A stretch of 64,000 nt of DNA, taken from positions 62,001-126,000 of the forward strand of contig NZ_JARXYZ010000023.1 in the NCBI RefSeq assembly GCF_029894125.1, in the 5' to 3' direction. The notes below the pieces were generated by a model. That model was not told where the DNA came from, did no database searches, and saw only the letters and a program-made list of their open reading frames with translations. The DNA comes from Kitasatospora sp. MAA19 (GTDB taxonomy: Bacteria > Actinomycetota > Actinomycetes > Streptomycetales > Streptomycetaceae). Each line of letters opens with the position of its first letter. The stretch's first letter is position 1. Made by a program: the position numbers and the translations under genes. This document shows, one piece after another, positions 43,801 through 51,174 of the stretch.

Positions 43801-44550
43801 GCCGACGGCCCTGCTTCGGCCTCCGGCCCGGCGGTCCCGGTCGTCCGACCTGCGCTGTCCGAAGGCGCTCCGGCGTCTGCCACGGCTCCCGCCGGGCGCG
43901 CGCGACGCGGGGAGCGCCCGGCGCCTTCGGCCCCGGCGGTCGGCGGCGATGCCGTGGCCGTGTCCGCTGGGCCCGGCGGTCGCGCCTCGAACGTGCCGCT
44001 GGTGCGTCTCGCGCCGCCGGGACCGTCGGCGGCCCCGGCGGTCCAGCGGCTGCCGGTCGCCGGCCCGCCCGCGTCCGTGCCCGCCTCCCCGACGATGCCG
44101 CCGCCGAGCGGTGGAAGCTGGACGTCGGGCGGCGCACCGGGCGGCCTCGGCGCGCCCGGGGCGGGCGGGGAGCCGCCGGTGCGCACCGTGTCGTGGGTCG
44201 CGCAGCCCCAGGGCGGCGCGGGCACGCCTCCCCGGCCGGCCGCGTCGCCGGGGCCGTCGGCCGAGACGGCGCGGGTGCTGCAGCGGGTGGCGGAGCAGGC
44301 GGGCCTGTCCGGGGTGCCGTTGACCGCCGTACCGGCCCGCTCCCAGCCGGCCGTCCAGACCAGGGCCGCCCCGCCCCCGATCACCGTCCCGCCCCCGGCC
44401 CCGCCCTCGCAGGCGGGCCACGGATCGCCGGACGGGACCGACCTCGACGAACTGGCCCGACGCCTGATCGAACCCGTCGGACGGCTGCTGCGCGCCGAAC
44501 TGCGCAGAGGAAGGGAACGCGCCGGGCGGCCGTACGACGGCCGCCGCTGA
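40819..44550 (+). CDS. Giant Pro/Ala-rich VQR-repeat CIS protein ('syndecan/extensin'-like)
   Basis: A 1,243-residue protein if the GTG overlapping the previous stop is used; ATG at 40828 is an alternative. Almost all of it is low-complexity Ala, Pro, Gly, Ser and Arg. About 13 copies of the tripeptide VQR, often in VQRSAA or VQRAA, are scattered through it (near 41274, 41704, 41764, 42017, 42218, 42391, 43041, 43101, 43186, 43396, 43579, 43789, 44040). Only the ends look ordered: MGIRSRFGRRR at the start and DGTDLDELARRLIEPVGRLL, then RAELRRGRERAGR at the end. It sits where a tape measure would be expected, between two tube genes. Homologues are called syndecan or extensin by composition only. 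Confidence 0.75.
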   Translation: MSGMGIRSRFGRRRTGDEGEAAPAPRSDVPRSDVPQADAPAPDGGWRAVAPLAPTLAGPATGVSDGLRFRSRLASWQNPSLSGALGHAVLPSAPAGILRAVARPLGPAAVGGADGPALRYAVAAGPAAAPEPAAQPLADGPEVAVGRGEVRQVQRSGATPRRLPVRSAATGDGGAPALPAAAEGAAGSSAGQDRPVLPRRVGAPLTVAPRPRSLPTRAVAVIPPRSEQRAAERPVGRSAGSSDAPGASGSAVEPGVGARPSESPKTSETPRTSETSKTSRTSETSTTSRTSEPASVQRTGAQARPSGTVAQPGTAVQRAATGGAAPGRPVLGAPLTSLPTSASPRLNTDDTAGPADGPMPIVASPAQPTGPTAGGPDAAGPSAPGRPARPEPGPRDTAAVQRAAQPGGGPSATPPTAAPRTQRATRSGAGSSSARTHGGLGAPLAALPPTASGSPGTRAADSRRGPVQRTTAPAARTPGGTAPDSGAPAAPTSAAPPQPTDRSGAAPGPEGAPRSGGAGSGTAAVQRAVDAGRSGPRRDAVPTSAPAATSAAGARGADASGQGGSGTPGPAAVPQPSAAPAPQGAARRPGGTGGGASARPAASPDGHGPLVVLRAPIGGTAARTAAAPGHRTRGLLGERSMTSALVTPATAPVSRAGAAPGPAPAPPVVRAAWRQDPPARADGPSAVEPVAPVAPATWRSRAAAVLRLPRREPARRPDVARSAGPAAEATVRGGSAEGRASVQRSAAVGPRGGVSEEGRGSVQRSAAVGPRAVASRSSARDGAAEVRPSVQRSTTDGPRGAASRSSQDGGAPVRRPASGGPGSVEPGAQPSTPVGPDGVTGPGARSSSERGAAPTGRPSVQRSTAAGPPPEASGTRPAPPGAASVPAVVLARPAGTPGSPAAAVTPAAPAPGSRGGRAPEVQRAVSGGPSPVDPDARAAEARGAAAPAVVSAGRVPRGESPVLPVAAPAVAVDGGTPVVTAARAGQAASVQRSAADGPASASGPAVPVVRPALSEGAPASATAPAGRARRGERPAPSAPAVGGDAVAVSAGPGGRASNVPLVRLAPPGPSAAPAVQRLPVAGPPASVPASPTMPPPSGGSWTSGGAPGGLGAPGAGGEPPVRTVSWVAQPQGGAGTPPRPAASPGPSAETARVLQRVAEQAGLSGVPLTAVPARSQPAVQTRAAPPPITVPPPAPPSQAGHGSPDGTDLDELARRLIEPVGRLLRAELRRGRERAGRPYDGRR
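41632..41694. repeat. 27-bp tandem repeat in the VQR-repeat gene
   Basis: A 27-bp unit beginning ACCTCCGAGACCTCC occurs twice with one mismatch and a third time in part (first nine bases), encoding a Thr/Ser/Arg-rich stretch (TSETSKTSRTSETSTTSRT). It is in frame and suggests length change by slippage. Confidence 0.85.
43038..43132. repeat. 35-bp repeat with 60-bp period in the VQR-repeat gene
   Basis: An identical 35-mer containing GTGCAGCGGTCGGCGGCC occurs at 43038-43072 and 43098-43132, each encoding SVQRSAAVGPR. A more diverged third copy begins near 43180. The 60-bp spacing is in frame, so whole VQR units have been duplicated. Confidence 0.85.
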
Positions 44551-44588
44551 GCGCGTACGGCAGGGGCGGGCAGGCGACGGAGGCAGGA

Positions 44589-45014
44589 ATGACCGACAAC
44601 ATCTTCGCGACGAGCGTGTTCTTCAAGCTCACGATCGGCGGCAACGACCTGGGGGAGTTCACGACCTGCTCGGGGCTGGGCGCCGAGGTCGAGATCCACC
44701 AGTACGCGGAGGGCGGCAACAACGGCTTCTCCTGGCAACTGCCGGGCCGCATCACCTGGTCGAACATCACGCTCACCCGCGCGGTCACGGCGGACACCGC
44801 CAAGATCGCGCGCTGGCTGGACGAGATCGTGCGGCGGGTCGAGCCCAAGGACGGCGAGATCGTCGCCCTGCGGCCCGACTTGAGCCGCATCGTCAGCTGG
44901 CAGGTGCTCGGCATCGTCCCCGTGCGGTGGCAGGGCCCGTCCTTCGACCCGATGAACTCGCAGGCGGCCATGGAGTCCCTGGAGATCGCCCACGCCGGCC
45001 TGCGTCCGTCATGA
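44589..45014 (+). CDS. CIS tube protein 2 (gp19-like)
   Basis: A 141-residue protein from ATG with AGGCAGGA upstream. It has the gp19/Pvc1 pattern: ATSVFFKLTIGGNDLGEFTT, CSGLGAEVEIHQYAEGGNNG, the strand ITWSNITLTRAVTADTAKIA and the end VRWQGPSFDPMNSQAAMESL. It is clearly different from tube protein 1. In related systems a second tube-like protein begins the tube at the baseplate, next to the LysM hub protein, and this gene does lie directly before the LysM gene. Confidence 0.93.
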   Translation: MTDNIFATSVFFKLTIGGNDLGEFTTCSGLGAEVEIHQYAEGGNNGFSWQLPGRITWSNITLTRAVTADTAKIARWLDEIVRRVEPKDGEIVALRPDLSRIVSWQVLGIVPVRWQGPSFDPMNSQAAMESLEIAHAGLRPS

Positions 45015-45072
45015 CGGCGCGCGGTACCCGACCCAGACCACGCTTCGGACGACCAACGGAAGGAGGTGCGGG

Positions 45073-45795
45073 ATGTCCTCAGCGGTTCCCGCGAGTGTCA
45101 CCCGGGCCCAACTGGCCATCATGGAGCCCCCGGCGACGGTCGGCGCCCAACCCGGCGGGGTGATCGCGAGGCTTCCGCTCCAGTTCAACCCGTCGACCCT
45201 GGTGCTGCGGAAGTCCTCGGAGTGGCGCCGCACCCCGTCCCGGATGGCCAGCGAGTCCGCGCTGCCCGAGTTCGTCGGCAGCGGGCCCCGCTCGCTCTCC
45301 CTGGAGGTGTTCCTCGATGCGACGGCCAAGCACGACAACTCCGTGGAACGGGCGGTGGAGCAGCTGATGACGGCCTGTGTCCCCACTCCGGCCAGCCTGG
45401 CGCGCAAGAAGCCGGCGAGCCCGTGGATCCGGCTGGACTGGGGCACGTCGAAGACGACGTCCTTCAACGGGGTGATGAGCGATCTCCAGGTCACCTACTC
45501 GCTCTTCGACGTCGACGGCAAGCCGCTGCGGGCCACCTGCTCGTTCTCCATCGACGAGGCCAGCGTCGACCCGCCGGGCCAGAACCCGACCTCCGGTTCG
45601 ATGGAGGCGCGCAGCACCCACCGGGTGATCGCGGGCGACAGCCTGGCGCTGCTCGCCTGGCGCGAGTACGGCGACGCGACGGCCTGGCGCACCATCGCCG
45701 AGGCCAACGACATCGACGACCCGATGGTGCTCGTCCCCGGGACGGAACTGATCGTTCCGGCGCTCGACGAACTCACCCGAGGCGGACGGCCATGA
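45073..45795 (+). CDS. LysM-containing CIS baseplate hub protein (Pvc7-like)
   Basis: A 240-residue protein from ATG with AAGGAGG upstream. The N-terminal part (LPLQFNPSTLVLRKSSEWRR, PRSLSLEVFLDATAKH) is the CIS tube/hub (gp53/Pvc7-like) domain. The C-terminal 50 residues are a LysM domain: STHRVIAGDSLALLAWREYG, TIAEANDIDDPMVLVPGTEL. In contractile particles this protein joins the tube to the spike; the LysM part is structural there, not a cell-wall binder. It overlaps the spike gene by ATGA. Confidence 0.93.
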   Translation: MSSAVPASVTRAQLAIMEPPATVGAQPGGVIARLPLQFNPSTLVLRKSSEWRRTPSRMASESALPEFVGSGPRSLSLEVFLDATAKHDNSVERAVEQLMTACVPTPASLARKKPASPWIRLDWGTSKTTSFNGVMSDLQVTYSLFDVDGKPLRATCSFSIDEASVDPPGQNPTSGSMEARSTHRVIAGDSLALLAWREYGDATAWRTIAEANDIDDPMVLVPGTELIVPALDELTRGGRP

Positions 45796-47573
45796 GCACC
45801 CCCGAGGCACGCGGCGGCCGCTCCTTCGCCGCGGACCCGATCATCGAGGCGCCCGGGCCGCTGCCGCCGGTCTGGGCGACCCAGCTGGTCTCCTGCGACA
45901 TCGAGGAGAGCGTCGGCCTGCCCGACACCGCCGTGCTGTCGTTCCGCGACGCGGACCACACCTTCCTCTCCGCGACCGGGGTCACCATCGGCACCCGGCT
46001 GCGGGTCTCCGTGGTGACGGTGCAGGGCCAGGCGCAGGTGCGGCTGTTCACCGGCGAGGTGACCGCGCTGGAGCTGGACGTGGACACCACCGGTTCGTTC
46101 ACCGTGGTCCGGGCGTCCGCGGTCACCCACCGGCTGATGCGCGGGCGCCGGGTGAAGGGGTTCCGCAACATGTCGACGGCGGACATCGTCCGTCAGGTCG
46201 CCGCGGGCGCGGGGCTCGGCTGCGGCCGGGTCGACGCGTTCCCCGTCGTCCACCAGCAGCTGTCGCAGGCCAACGTGTCGGACTGGGAGTTCCTCCAGTA
46301 CCTGGCGCAGGAGAGCGGTGCGCAGGTGCGCGTGGACGACGACGGGCTGCTGGAGTTCGTCAAGCCCGAGCCGGCCTCCTCCGCCCCGGCCCCCTCGACG
46401 CCCGCCCCGCAGAACCCGATGGTGCTGGAGTACGGCCGCAACCTGCTGGAGCTGCGCGGCGTGCTGACGGGCGGCGGCGGGGCGGACACGGTCGAGGTGC
46501 GCGGCTGGAACGTCGTCACCAAGAACGCCCTGGTCGCCACGGAGCCGTCGGTGACCAGCCGGACGGTGCTGCCGGGGCTCAGCCCGTCGGTGGTGGGCGC
46601 GGCCTTCGCCGGACCGGCACGGATGACCGTCACCGACACCCCGTACCGCACGCAGGCGGAGGCGACGGCCGCGGCCGGGTCGGTCGCCTCCTCGGTGGCC
46701 GCCGGATTCGGCGAGTTGGAGGTGGTCGCCGAGGGCAACCCGAGGCTGCGGGCGGGCACTCCGGTCGCGCTGGGCAACGTCGGCGCCGCCTTCTCCGGTC
46801 GCTACACCGCCACCGCGGTGCGCCACCTGATCGAGCCGTACCGCGGCTACCGGACCACCGTGGTGGTCAGCGCGGCGCCGGACCGCTCCCTCGCGGGGCT
46901 GGTCAGCGGGGGCGGCGCGCCCCCGCGCGGGCCGCGGATGCCCGGTCTGGCCATCGCGGTGGTCACCGACGTCCGGGAGCCGGGCGGCGCCGAGCGCGGC
47001 GGGGTGCGGCTGAAGTTCCCGTGGCTGGACGACACCTACGTCTCCGACTGGGTGCGCACCGTCCAGTGGGGCGGGCAGGGAGGCGGCGGCGTGTTCAGTC
47101 CGGAGGTGAACGACGAGGTGCTGGTCGGCTTCGAGCAGGGCTGCCTGGACAGCCCGTACGTGCTGGGCGGCCTCTACAACGGCGTCGACAAACCCTCGCC
47201 GCACGAGGTCCCGCTGGTCGACGCGGCCGGCGGGAAGGTCAACCGCCGCTCGCTGGTCTCCCGTTCGGGCCACCGCCTGGAGCTGCTGGACGTGCCGGGC
47301 GGCCAGTCCGGCGTCCGGTTGGCCAGCGGGGACCGGAAGTTGGAGGTCAGGCTGGACGAGCAGCGCGGCGAGATCGTCCTGACCGTCTTCGGCGCGGCCG
47401 GTGCGGCGGCGGCGAGTTCGGTGCGCCTCTCCTCCTCCGGCATCACCCTCGACGCCGGTACCGGAGCGGTGAACCTGCGCGGGGCATCGGTGAACGTCAC
47501 CGGCCGCACGGAGGTCACCGTGGACGGCGGCGCGCTCGCGGTGCTCAAGGCGGCCCTCGTACGCATCAACTGA
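45792..47573 (+). CDS. VgrG/Pvc8-like central spike protein
   Basis: A 593-residue protein from ATG overlapping the LysM gene. It shows the gp27-like part (FLSATGVTIGTRLRVSVVTV, ADIVRQVAAGAGLGCGRVDA, SQANVSDWEFLQYLAQESGA) and the gp5-type OB and beta-helix part (AVVTDVREPGGAERGGVRLK, FPWLDDTYVSDWVRTVQWGG, VNDEVLVGFEQGCLDSPYVL). The C-terminal repeats (SSGITLDAGTGAVNLRGASV) build the trimeric needle that takes the PAAR tip encoded next. No extra enzymatic domain is attached, so it is a structural spike rather than an evolved toxin VgrG. Confidence 0.95.
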   Translation: MSTPEARGGRSFAADPIIEAPGPLPPVWATQLVSCDIEESVGLPDTAVLSFRDADHTFLSATGVTIGTRLRVSVVTVQGQAQVRLFTGEVTALELDVDTTGSFTVVRASAVTHRLMRGRRVKGFRNMSTADIVRQVAAGAGLGCGRVDAFPVVHQQLSQANVSDWEFLQYLAQESGAQVRVDDDGLLEFVKPEPASSAPAPSTPAPQNPMVLEYGRNLLELRGVLTGGGGADTVEVRGWNVVTKNALVATEPSVTSRTVLPGLSPSVVGAAFAGPARMTVTDTPYRTQAEATAAAGSVASSVAAGFGELEVVAEGNPRLRAGTPVALGNVGAAFSGRYTATAVRHLIEPYRGYRTTVVVSAAPDRSLAGLVSGGGAPPRGPRMPGLAIAVVTDVREPGGAERGGVRLKFPWLDDTYVSDWVRTVQWGGQGGGGVFSPEVNDEVLVGFEQGCLDSPYVLGGLYNGVDKPSPHEVPLVDAAGGKVNRRSLVSRSGHRLELLDVPGGQSGVRLASGDRKLEVRLDEQRGEIVLTVFGAAGAAAASSVRLSSSGITLDAGTGAVNLRGASVNVTGRTEVTVDGGALAVLKAALVRIN

Positions 47574-47630
47574 ACCACCGTCACCGCATCCGCACCCGGA
47601 CCCCTCGAACCACCCGATCGGAGAACGAAG

Positions 47631-47942
47631 ATGCCCCCCGCAGCCCGGATGGGCGACACCACCAGCGACGGCGGTGCCATCACCACCCCGCCGCCAGGCG
47701 CCCTCGCGGCGGAGACCGTGCTGATCGGCGGCCGCCCGGCCGCCGTCACCGGCAGCCTGCACGTGTGCGTTCCGCACGTGGAACTCGGGCCCGCCAACGT
47801 CGTCATGCCCAGCCCCAAGGCGGCGGCCGGGGGTCTGGTCCTGATCGGGGGGCTGCCCGCGGCGCGCGTGGGGGACCAGACGGCCTGCGGCGCGAAGATC
47901 GTCACCGGCGCGTTCAACGTGCTGATCGGAGGGGTCGCGTGA
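47631..47942 (+). CDS. PAAR-domain spike tip protein
   Basis: A 103-residue protein from ATG with GGAGAACGAAG upstream. It has the PAAR layout: PAARMGDTTSDGG, a Gly/Val-rich second turn (ETVLIGGRPAAVTGSLHVCV) and GGLPAARVGDQTACGAKIVT near the end, with cysteines and histidines placed to bind the tip metal. It caps the spike trimer. No toxin domain is fused. Its stop overlaps a 38-codon micro-ORF by GTGA. Confidence 0.94.
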   Translation: MPPAARMGDTTSDGGAITTPPPGALAAETVLIGGRPAAVTGSLHVCVPHVELGPANVVMPSPKAAAGGLVLIGGLPAARVGDQTACGAKIVTGAFNVLIGGVA

Positions 47943-48055
47943 GCGAGCGGACCATCGACAGGGGCGTGTCCATCGACAGGGGCGGGTCCCTCGTCAGGGG
48001 CGTGTCCCGCGAAGCGACCGCCGAGTGCGGCGAGCGCAGCGAGGTGGGCGCATGA
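47939..48055 (+). CDS. Possible 38-residue linker micro-ORF
   Basis: GTG overlapping the PAAR stop opens a 38-codon frame (VSERTIDRGVSIDRGGSLVR and GVSREATAECGERSEVGA) whose TGA overlaps the ATG of the gp25-like gene. The DNA repeats itself (GACAGGGGCG twice, AGGGGCGTGTCC twice). I recognise no family; the peptide may matter less than the coupling of its neighbours. Confidence 0.35.
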   Translation: MSERTIDRGVSIDRGGSLVRGVSREATAECGERSEVGA

Positions 48056-48489
48056 GCGGCTTCATCGGCCGTGGCTGGGCCTTCCCGCTCCGGGTGAACG
48101 CCACCGGCGGCATCGGCATGGTCGATCGGGACCGGGAGATCGAGGAGGCCATCCGGCTCATCCTCGGCACGGCCCCCGGCGAGCGGCCGATGCGTCCGGA
48201 GTTCGGCTGCGGCATCCACGAGTACGTGTTCGCACCGAGTGACGGCAGCACCGCCGGCCGGATCGCGCGCGAGGTGCGCACCGCGCTGGAGCGCTGGGAG
48301 CCCCGCATCGAGGTCGACGACGTCGTGGTCGCCTTCGACACCGTCGACGACGGCACGCTCTACATCGACATCCACTACACCGTGCGGTCCACCAACGACC
48401 GCCGGAACCTCGTCTTCCCCTTCTACACCATCCCGAGCTCGCCGGACGCCCCGGAGACCGTGGACGCCTCGTACGGGGGAGAGAACTGA
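48052..48489 (+). CDS. gp25/GPW-like baseplate wedge protein
   Basis: A 145-residue protein from ATG overlapping the micro-ORF stop. It matches the lysozyme-like gp25 wedge family: GRGWAFPLRVNATGGIGMVD, REIEEAIRLILGTAPGERPM, RPEFGCGIHEYVFAP and the end LYIDIHYTVRSTNDRRNLVF. The EPR-type core (here GERPMRPEFG) is the part that starts sheath polymerisation in contractile particles. It overlaps the baseplate J gene by one base (TGATG). Confidence 0.95.
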   Translation: MSGFIGRGWAFPLRVNATGGIGMVDRDREIEEAIRLILGTAPGERPMRPEFGCGIHEYVFAPSDGSTAGRIAREVRTALERWEPRIEVDDVVVAFDTVDDGTLYIDIHYTVRSTNDRRNLVFPFYTIPSSPDAPETVDASYGGEN

Positions 48490-50453
48490 TGGCGCTGCCC
48501 TCCCCGAACCTGGACGACCGCCGCTTCCAGCAACTCGTCGACGAGGCCAAGCGGTACGTCCAGCAGCGGGCCCCGGAGTGGACCGACCACAACGTGTCCG
48601 ACCCCGGGGTCACCCTCATCGAGACCTTCGCGTACATGGTGGACCAGCTGCTCTACCGGCTGAACCGGGTACCGGAGAAGAACTACTCCGCCTTCCTCGA
48701 CCTGCTCGGCGTCCGGCTCTTCCCGCCGGCCGCGGCGACCGCGGAGGTCGACTTCTGGCTGTCGGCCCCGCAGCCCGAGACCGTTCTCCTGCGGGCGGGC
48801 ACCGAGGTGTCCACGCTGCGGACCGAGACCGAGGAGGCGGTGGTGTTCTCCACCGCCGAGGACCTGCCGGTGGTCCCCAGCTCCCTCGACCGGCTGGTCA
48901 CCGTCTCCGCCGCGGGGGAGCAGAGCGACGCCACGTCCCGACTGGCCGACGGCGTGGACGTGCCCTGCTTCCAGGCGCGCCCCCAGGTCGGGGACGCCAT
49001 GATGTTCGCGCTGCCGGCCGTGGTGCCGCGGTGCATCCTCGTCGTCCGGCTGGACAGCCGGGTCGAGGGCGTCGGCGTCGACCCGCGGCAGCCCCCACTG
49101 GCGTGGGAGGTGTGGGACGGCGCGCGGTGGATCGCCTGCGAGACCGGCCCCGACACCACCGGCGGCCTCAACCGGCCCGGTGAGGTCGTGGTGTTCGTGC
49201 CCGCCGGGCAGGTCGCCTCGGTGGTCGCCGGGCGCCGGGCGGGCTGGCTGCGCTGCCGGGTGGCCGAGCCGGAGCCGGGCCAGCCGTTCTACGCGGAGTC
49301 CCCCACGATCCGCCGCGCGGAGGTGTTCACGATCGGCGGCACCGCGACCGTCGTCCACGCCCAGACCGTGACCGACGCACCGCTCGGTACCTCGGAGGGC
49401 GTCGCGGGCCAGCGCTTCCGGCTCGCCAGGCCGCCCGTCCTGCTCGACGGCGGGGCCCCGGTGGTCGAGGTCTCGGGCGGGGACGGCTGGGAACGGTGGA
49501 CGACCGTCGAGCACTTCGGCGACTCGGCACCGACCGACCGGCACGTCGTGATCGACGCGACCACCGGCGAGTTCGCCTTCCCGCCCGCCGTCCGGGAGCC
49601 CGACGGCAGCCTGCGCGCCTTCGGCGCCGTCCCGCCCAAGGGGGCGCAACTGCGCGTGCCGCGCTACCGCACGGGCGGCGGCACCGCCGGAAACGTCGCC
49701 CGGAGCACGATCACGGTGCTGCGCAGCTCGGTCCCGTACGTGGCCCGGGTCGACAACCGCGAGGCGGCCAGGGGCGGGGTCGACGGCGAGACGGTGGACA
49801 ACGCCAAGCTGCGCGCCCCCCACCTGCTGCGGCTCCAGGAACGGGCCGTCACGGCCGAGGACTTCGAGCTGATCGCCCGGCAGGCCGCGCCCTCCGCAGC
49901 CCGGGTCCGCTGCGCGCCGGCCGTCGCCGGGGAGGCGGGCGCCGTGCGCGTGCTGGTGGTCCCCGACGCGGTCGCGGACGAGGGTGACCGCCTGCGGTTC
50001 GAGCAGCTGATCCCCGGCGAGCAGATGCTGTCCGCCATCGCGGCGGCCCTCGACGAGCGGCGGCTCGTCGGCACCCGGCTCGTCGTCCAACCCCCCGCCT
50101 ACCAGGGGGTGACGGTGGTCGCCCGGCTCGCGACCAACTCCCCGGACGCCGACCGGGTCCGCGAGGCGGCGCTCGCGGCGCTGTTCCGGTACCTCAACCC
50201 GTTGCGCGGCGGCGGCGCCGACGGCTCGGGCTGGCCGTTCGGCCGGGCCGTGCAGTACGGGGAGATGTTCGCGGTGCTCCAGCAGGTGGCCGGGGTCACG
50301 GCGGTGGAGGAGCTGCGGCTCTTCCCGGCGGACCCGATCACCGGGCGCCGGGGTGCGCCCGCCGAGCGGGTCGACGTCGCCCCGGACGCGCTGGTCTTCT
50401 CCCACCAGCACCAGGTCGTGGTCGCCACGCTGCCTCCGGGAGAGGTGCGATGA
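48489..50453 (+). CDS. Baseplate J-like wedge protein (Pvc11-like)
   Basis: A 654-residue protein from ATG. It is typical for the large wedge component of CIS baseplates: NLDDRRFQQLVDEAKRYVQQ, EWTDHNVSDPGVTLIETFAY, MVDQLLYRLNRVPEKNYSAF at the start and, further on, the J-like core (VDNAKLRAPHLLRLQERAVT, AEDFELIARQAAPSAARVRC). The middle carries a beta-rich insertion. It links the hub to the sheath-initiating wedge and passes the firing signal. The gene end lies in an 18-bp tandem duplication. Confidence 0.95.
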   Translation: MALPSPNLDDRRFQQLVDEAKRYVQQRAPEWTDHNVSDPGVTLIETFAYMVDQLLYRLNRVPEKNYSAFLDLLGVRLFPPAAATAEVDFWLSAPQPETVLLRAGTEVSTLRTETEEAVVFSTAEDLPVVPSSLDRLVTVSAAGEQSDATSRLADGVDVPCFQARPQVGDAMMFALPAVVPRCILVVRLDSRVEGVGVDPRQPPLAWEVWDGARWIACETGPDTTGGLNRPGEVVVFVPAGQVASVVAGRRAGWLRCRVAEPEPGQPFYAESPTIRRAEVFTIGGTATVVHAQTVTDAPLGTSEGVAGQRFRLARPPVLLDGGAPVVEVSGGDGWERWTTVEHFGDSAPTDRHVVIDATTGEFAFPPAVREPDGSLRAFGAVPPKGAQLRVPRYRTGGGTAGNVARSTITVLRSSVPYVARVDNREAARGGVDGETVDNAKLRAPHLLRLQERAVTAEDFELIARQAAPSAARVRCAPAVAGEAGAVRVLVVPDAVADEGDRLRFEQLIPGEQMLSAIAAALDERRLVGTRLVVQPPAYQGVTVVARLATNSPDADRVREAALAALFRYLNPLRGGGADGSGWPFGRAVQYGEMFAVLQQVAGVTAVEELRLFPADPITGRRGAPAERVDVAPDALVFSHQHQVVVATLPPGEVR

Positions 50454-50479
50454 GCGGGCGGGGTGCGATGGGCGGGCGG
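50444..50479. repeat. 18-bp tandem duplication across stop and start codons
   Basis: GGTGCGATGAGCGGGCGG is followed at once by GGTGCGATGGGCGGGCGG. The first copy contains the baseplate J stop and the ATG of the micro-ORF; in the second the TGA is lost to TGG. Confidence 0.85.
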
Positions 50480-50611
50480 GGCGGGTTCGTCGTGGAGTGG
50501 TGTGGGTTCGGCATGGAGTGGTGCGGGCGCGTGGTCGAGGGGCGCGGGTTCGTCGTGAAGTGGTGGGGGCGGGCGGACGCCGCTGCCGGGCTTGGCGGGG
50601 CGGACGCATGA
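50450..50611 (+). CDS. Possible 53-residue linker micro-ORF
   Basis: ATG overlapping the baseplate J stop opens a 53-codon frame and its TGA overlaps the ATG of the tail protein I-like gene (ATGA both times). The peptide is repetitive and rich in Gly, Val and Trp (GFVVEWCGFGMEWCGRVVEG, then RGFVVKWWGRAD). The DNA shows degenerate direct repeats of GGGTTCGTCGTGGAGTGGTG. No domain is recognised. Codon use is G-rich and unlike its neighbours, so it may have grown by local duplication. Confidence 0.4.
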   Translation: MSGRGAMGGRGGFVVEWCGFGMEWCGRVVEGRGFVVKWWGRADAAAGLGGADA

Positions 50612-51171
50612 GCAGAGGCGCCGTCCCCGGGCTGCCCAGCCCCCATCCGATCGGCGAGTGGCTGCCCGCGCTCTACGCCGAGGACGACTTCGCCCAGCGG
50701 TTCACCGCCGGGCTGGACACCGTCCTCGCCCCGGTCTTCGCCACCCTGGACAACCTGCCCGCCTACTTCCAACCACGGCTGGCCCCGGCCGACTTCCTCG
50801 GCTGGCTGGCATCCTGGGTCGCCGTGGAGGCCGACCCGGCCTGGCCGGAGGAGGTGCGCCGCAGCGTGGTCGAGCGCGCGGTGGAGCTGCACCGGTGGCG
50901 GGGCACCCGGCGCGGGCTCCGGGAACGGCTGTGGCTGATCCTCGGCGTCGGTGTGGAGATCGTGGACGGCGGCGGGGTGGCCTGGTCGACCACCCCGGAC
51001 GCCGCGCTGCCACCCGCGCCTTCCGGGGAACTGCTGGTACGGGTCTGGCCCGAGCGCACCCCGGCGGTGGACGAGGAGCAGGTACTGGCCGTCGTCCGGG
51101 CGTCCTGCCCGGTCCATCTCACCTGCCGGGTGCAGGTCTTGCCCGGTCCACCCGGGGTGGAGGGGAGCTGA
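50608..51171 (+). CDS. Phage tail protein I-like CIS baseplate protein
   Basis: A 187-residue protein from ATG overlapping the micro-ORF stop. It follows the tail protein I pattern of CIS loci: PIGEWLPALYAEDDFAQRFT, AGLDTVLAPVFATLDNLPAY, FQPRLAPADFLGWLASWVAV and the helix VVERAVELHRWRGTRRGLRE, then LILGVGVEIVDGG. In contractile particles this protein sits in the wedge next to the J protein. Usually tail-fibre genes come next; here the next gene is a zinc-ribbon membrane protein instead. Confidence 0.93.
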   Translation: MSRGAVPGLPSPHPIGEWLPALYAEDDFAQRFTAGLDTVLAPVFATLDNLPAYFQPRLAPADFLGWLASWVAVEADPAWPEEVRRSVVERAVELHRWRGTRRGLRERLWLILGVGVEIVDGGGVAWSTTPDAALPPAPSGELLVRVWPERTPAVDEEQVLAVVRASCPVHLTCRVQVLPGPPGVEGS

Positions 51172-51174
51172 CCG

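Noticed and set aside
42219..44993. 924-codon antisense frame opposite the VQR-repeat gene
   Set aside because: It arises from the GC-rich repeats of the plus-strand gene; the plus frame is coupled to its neighbours and ends in a conserved-looking helix, the minus frame is not.
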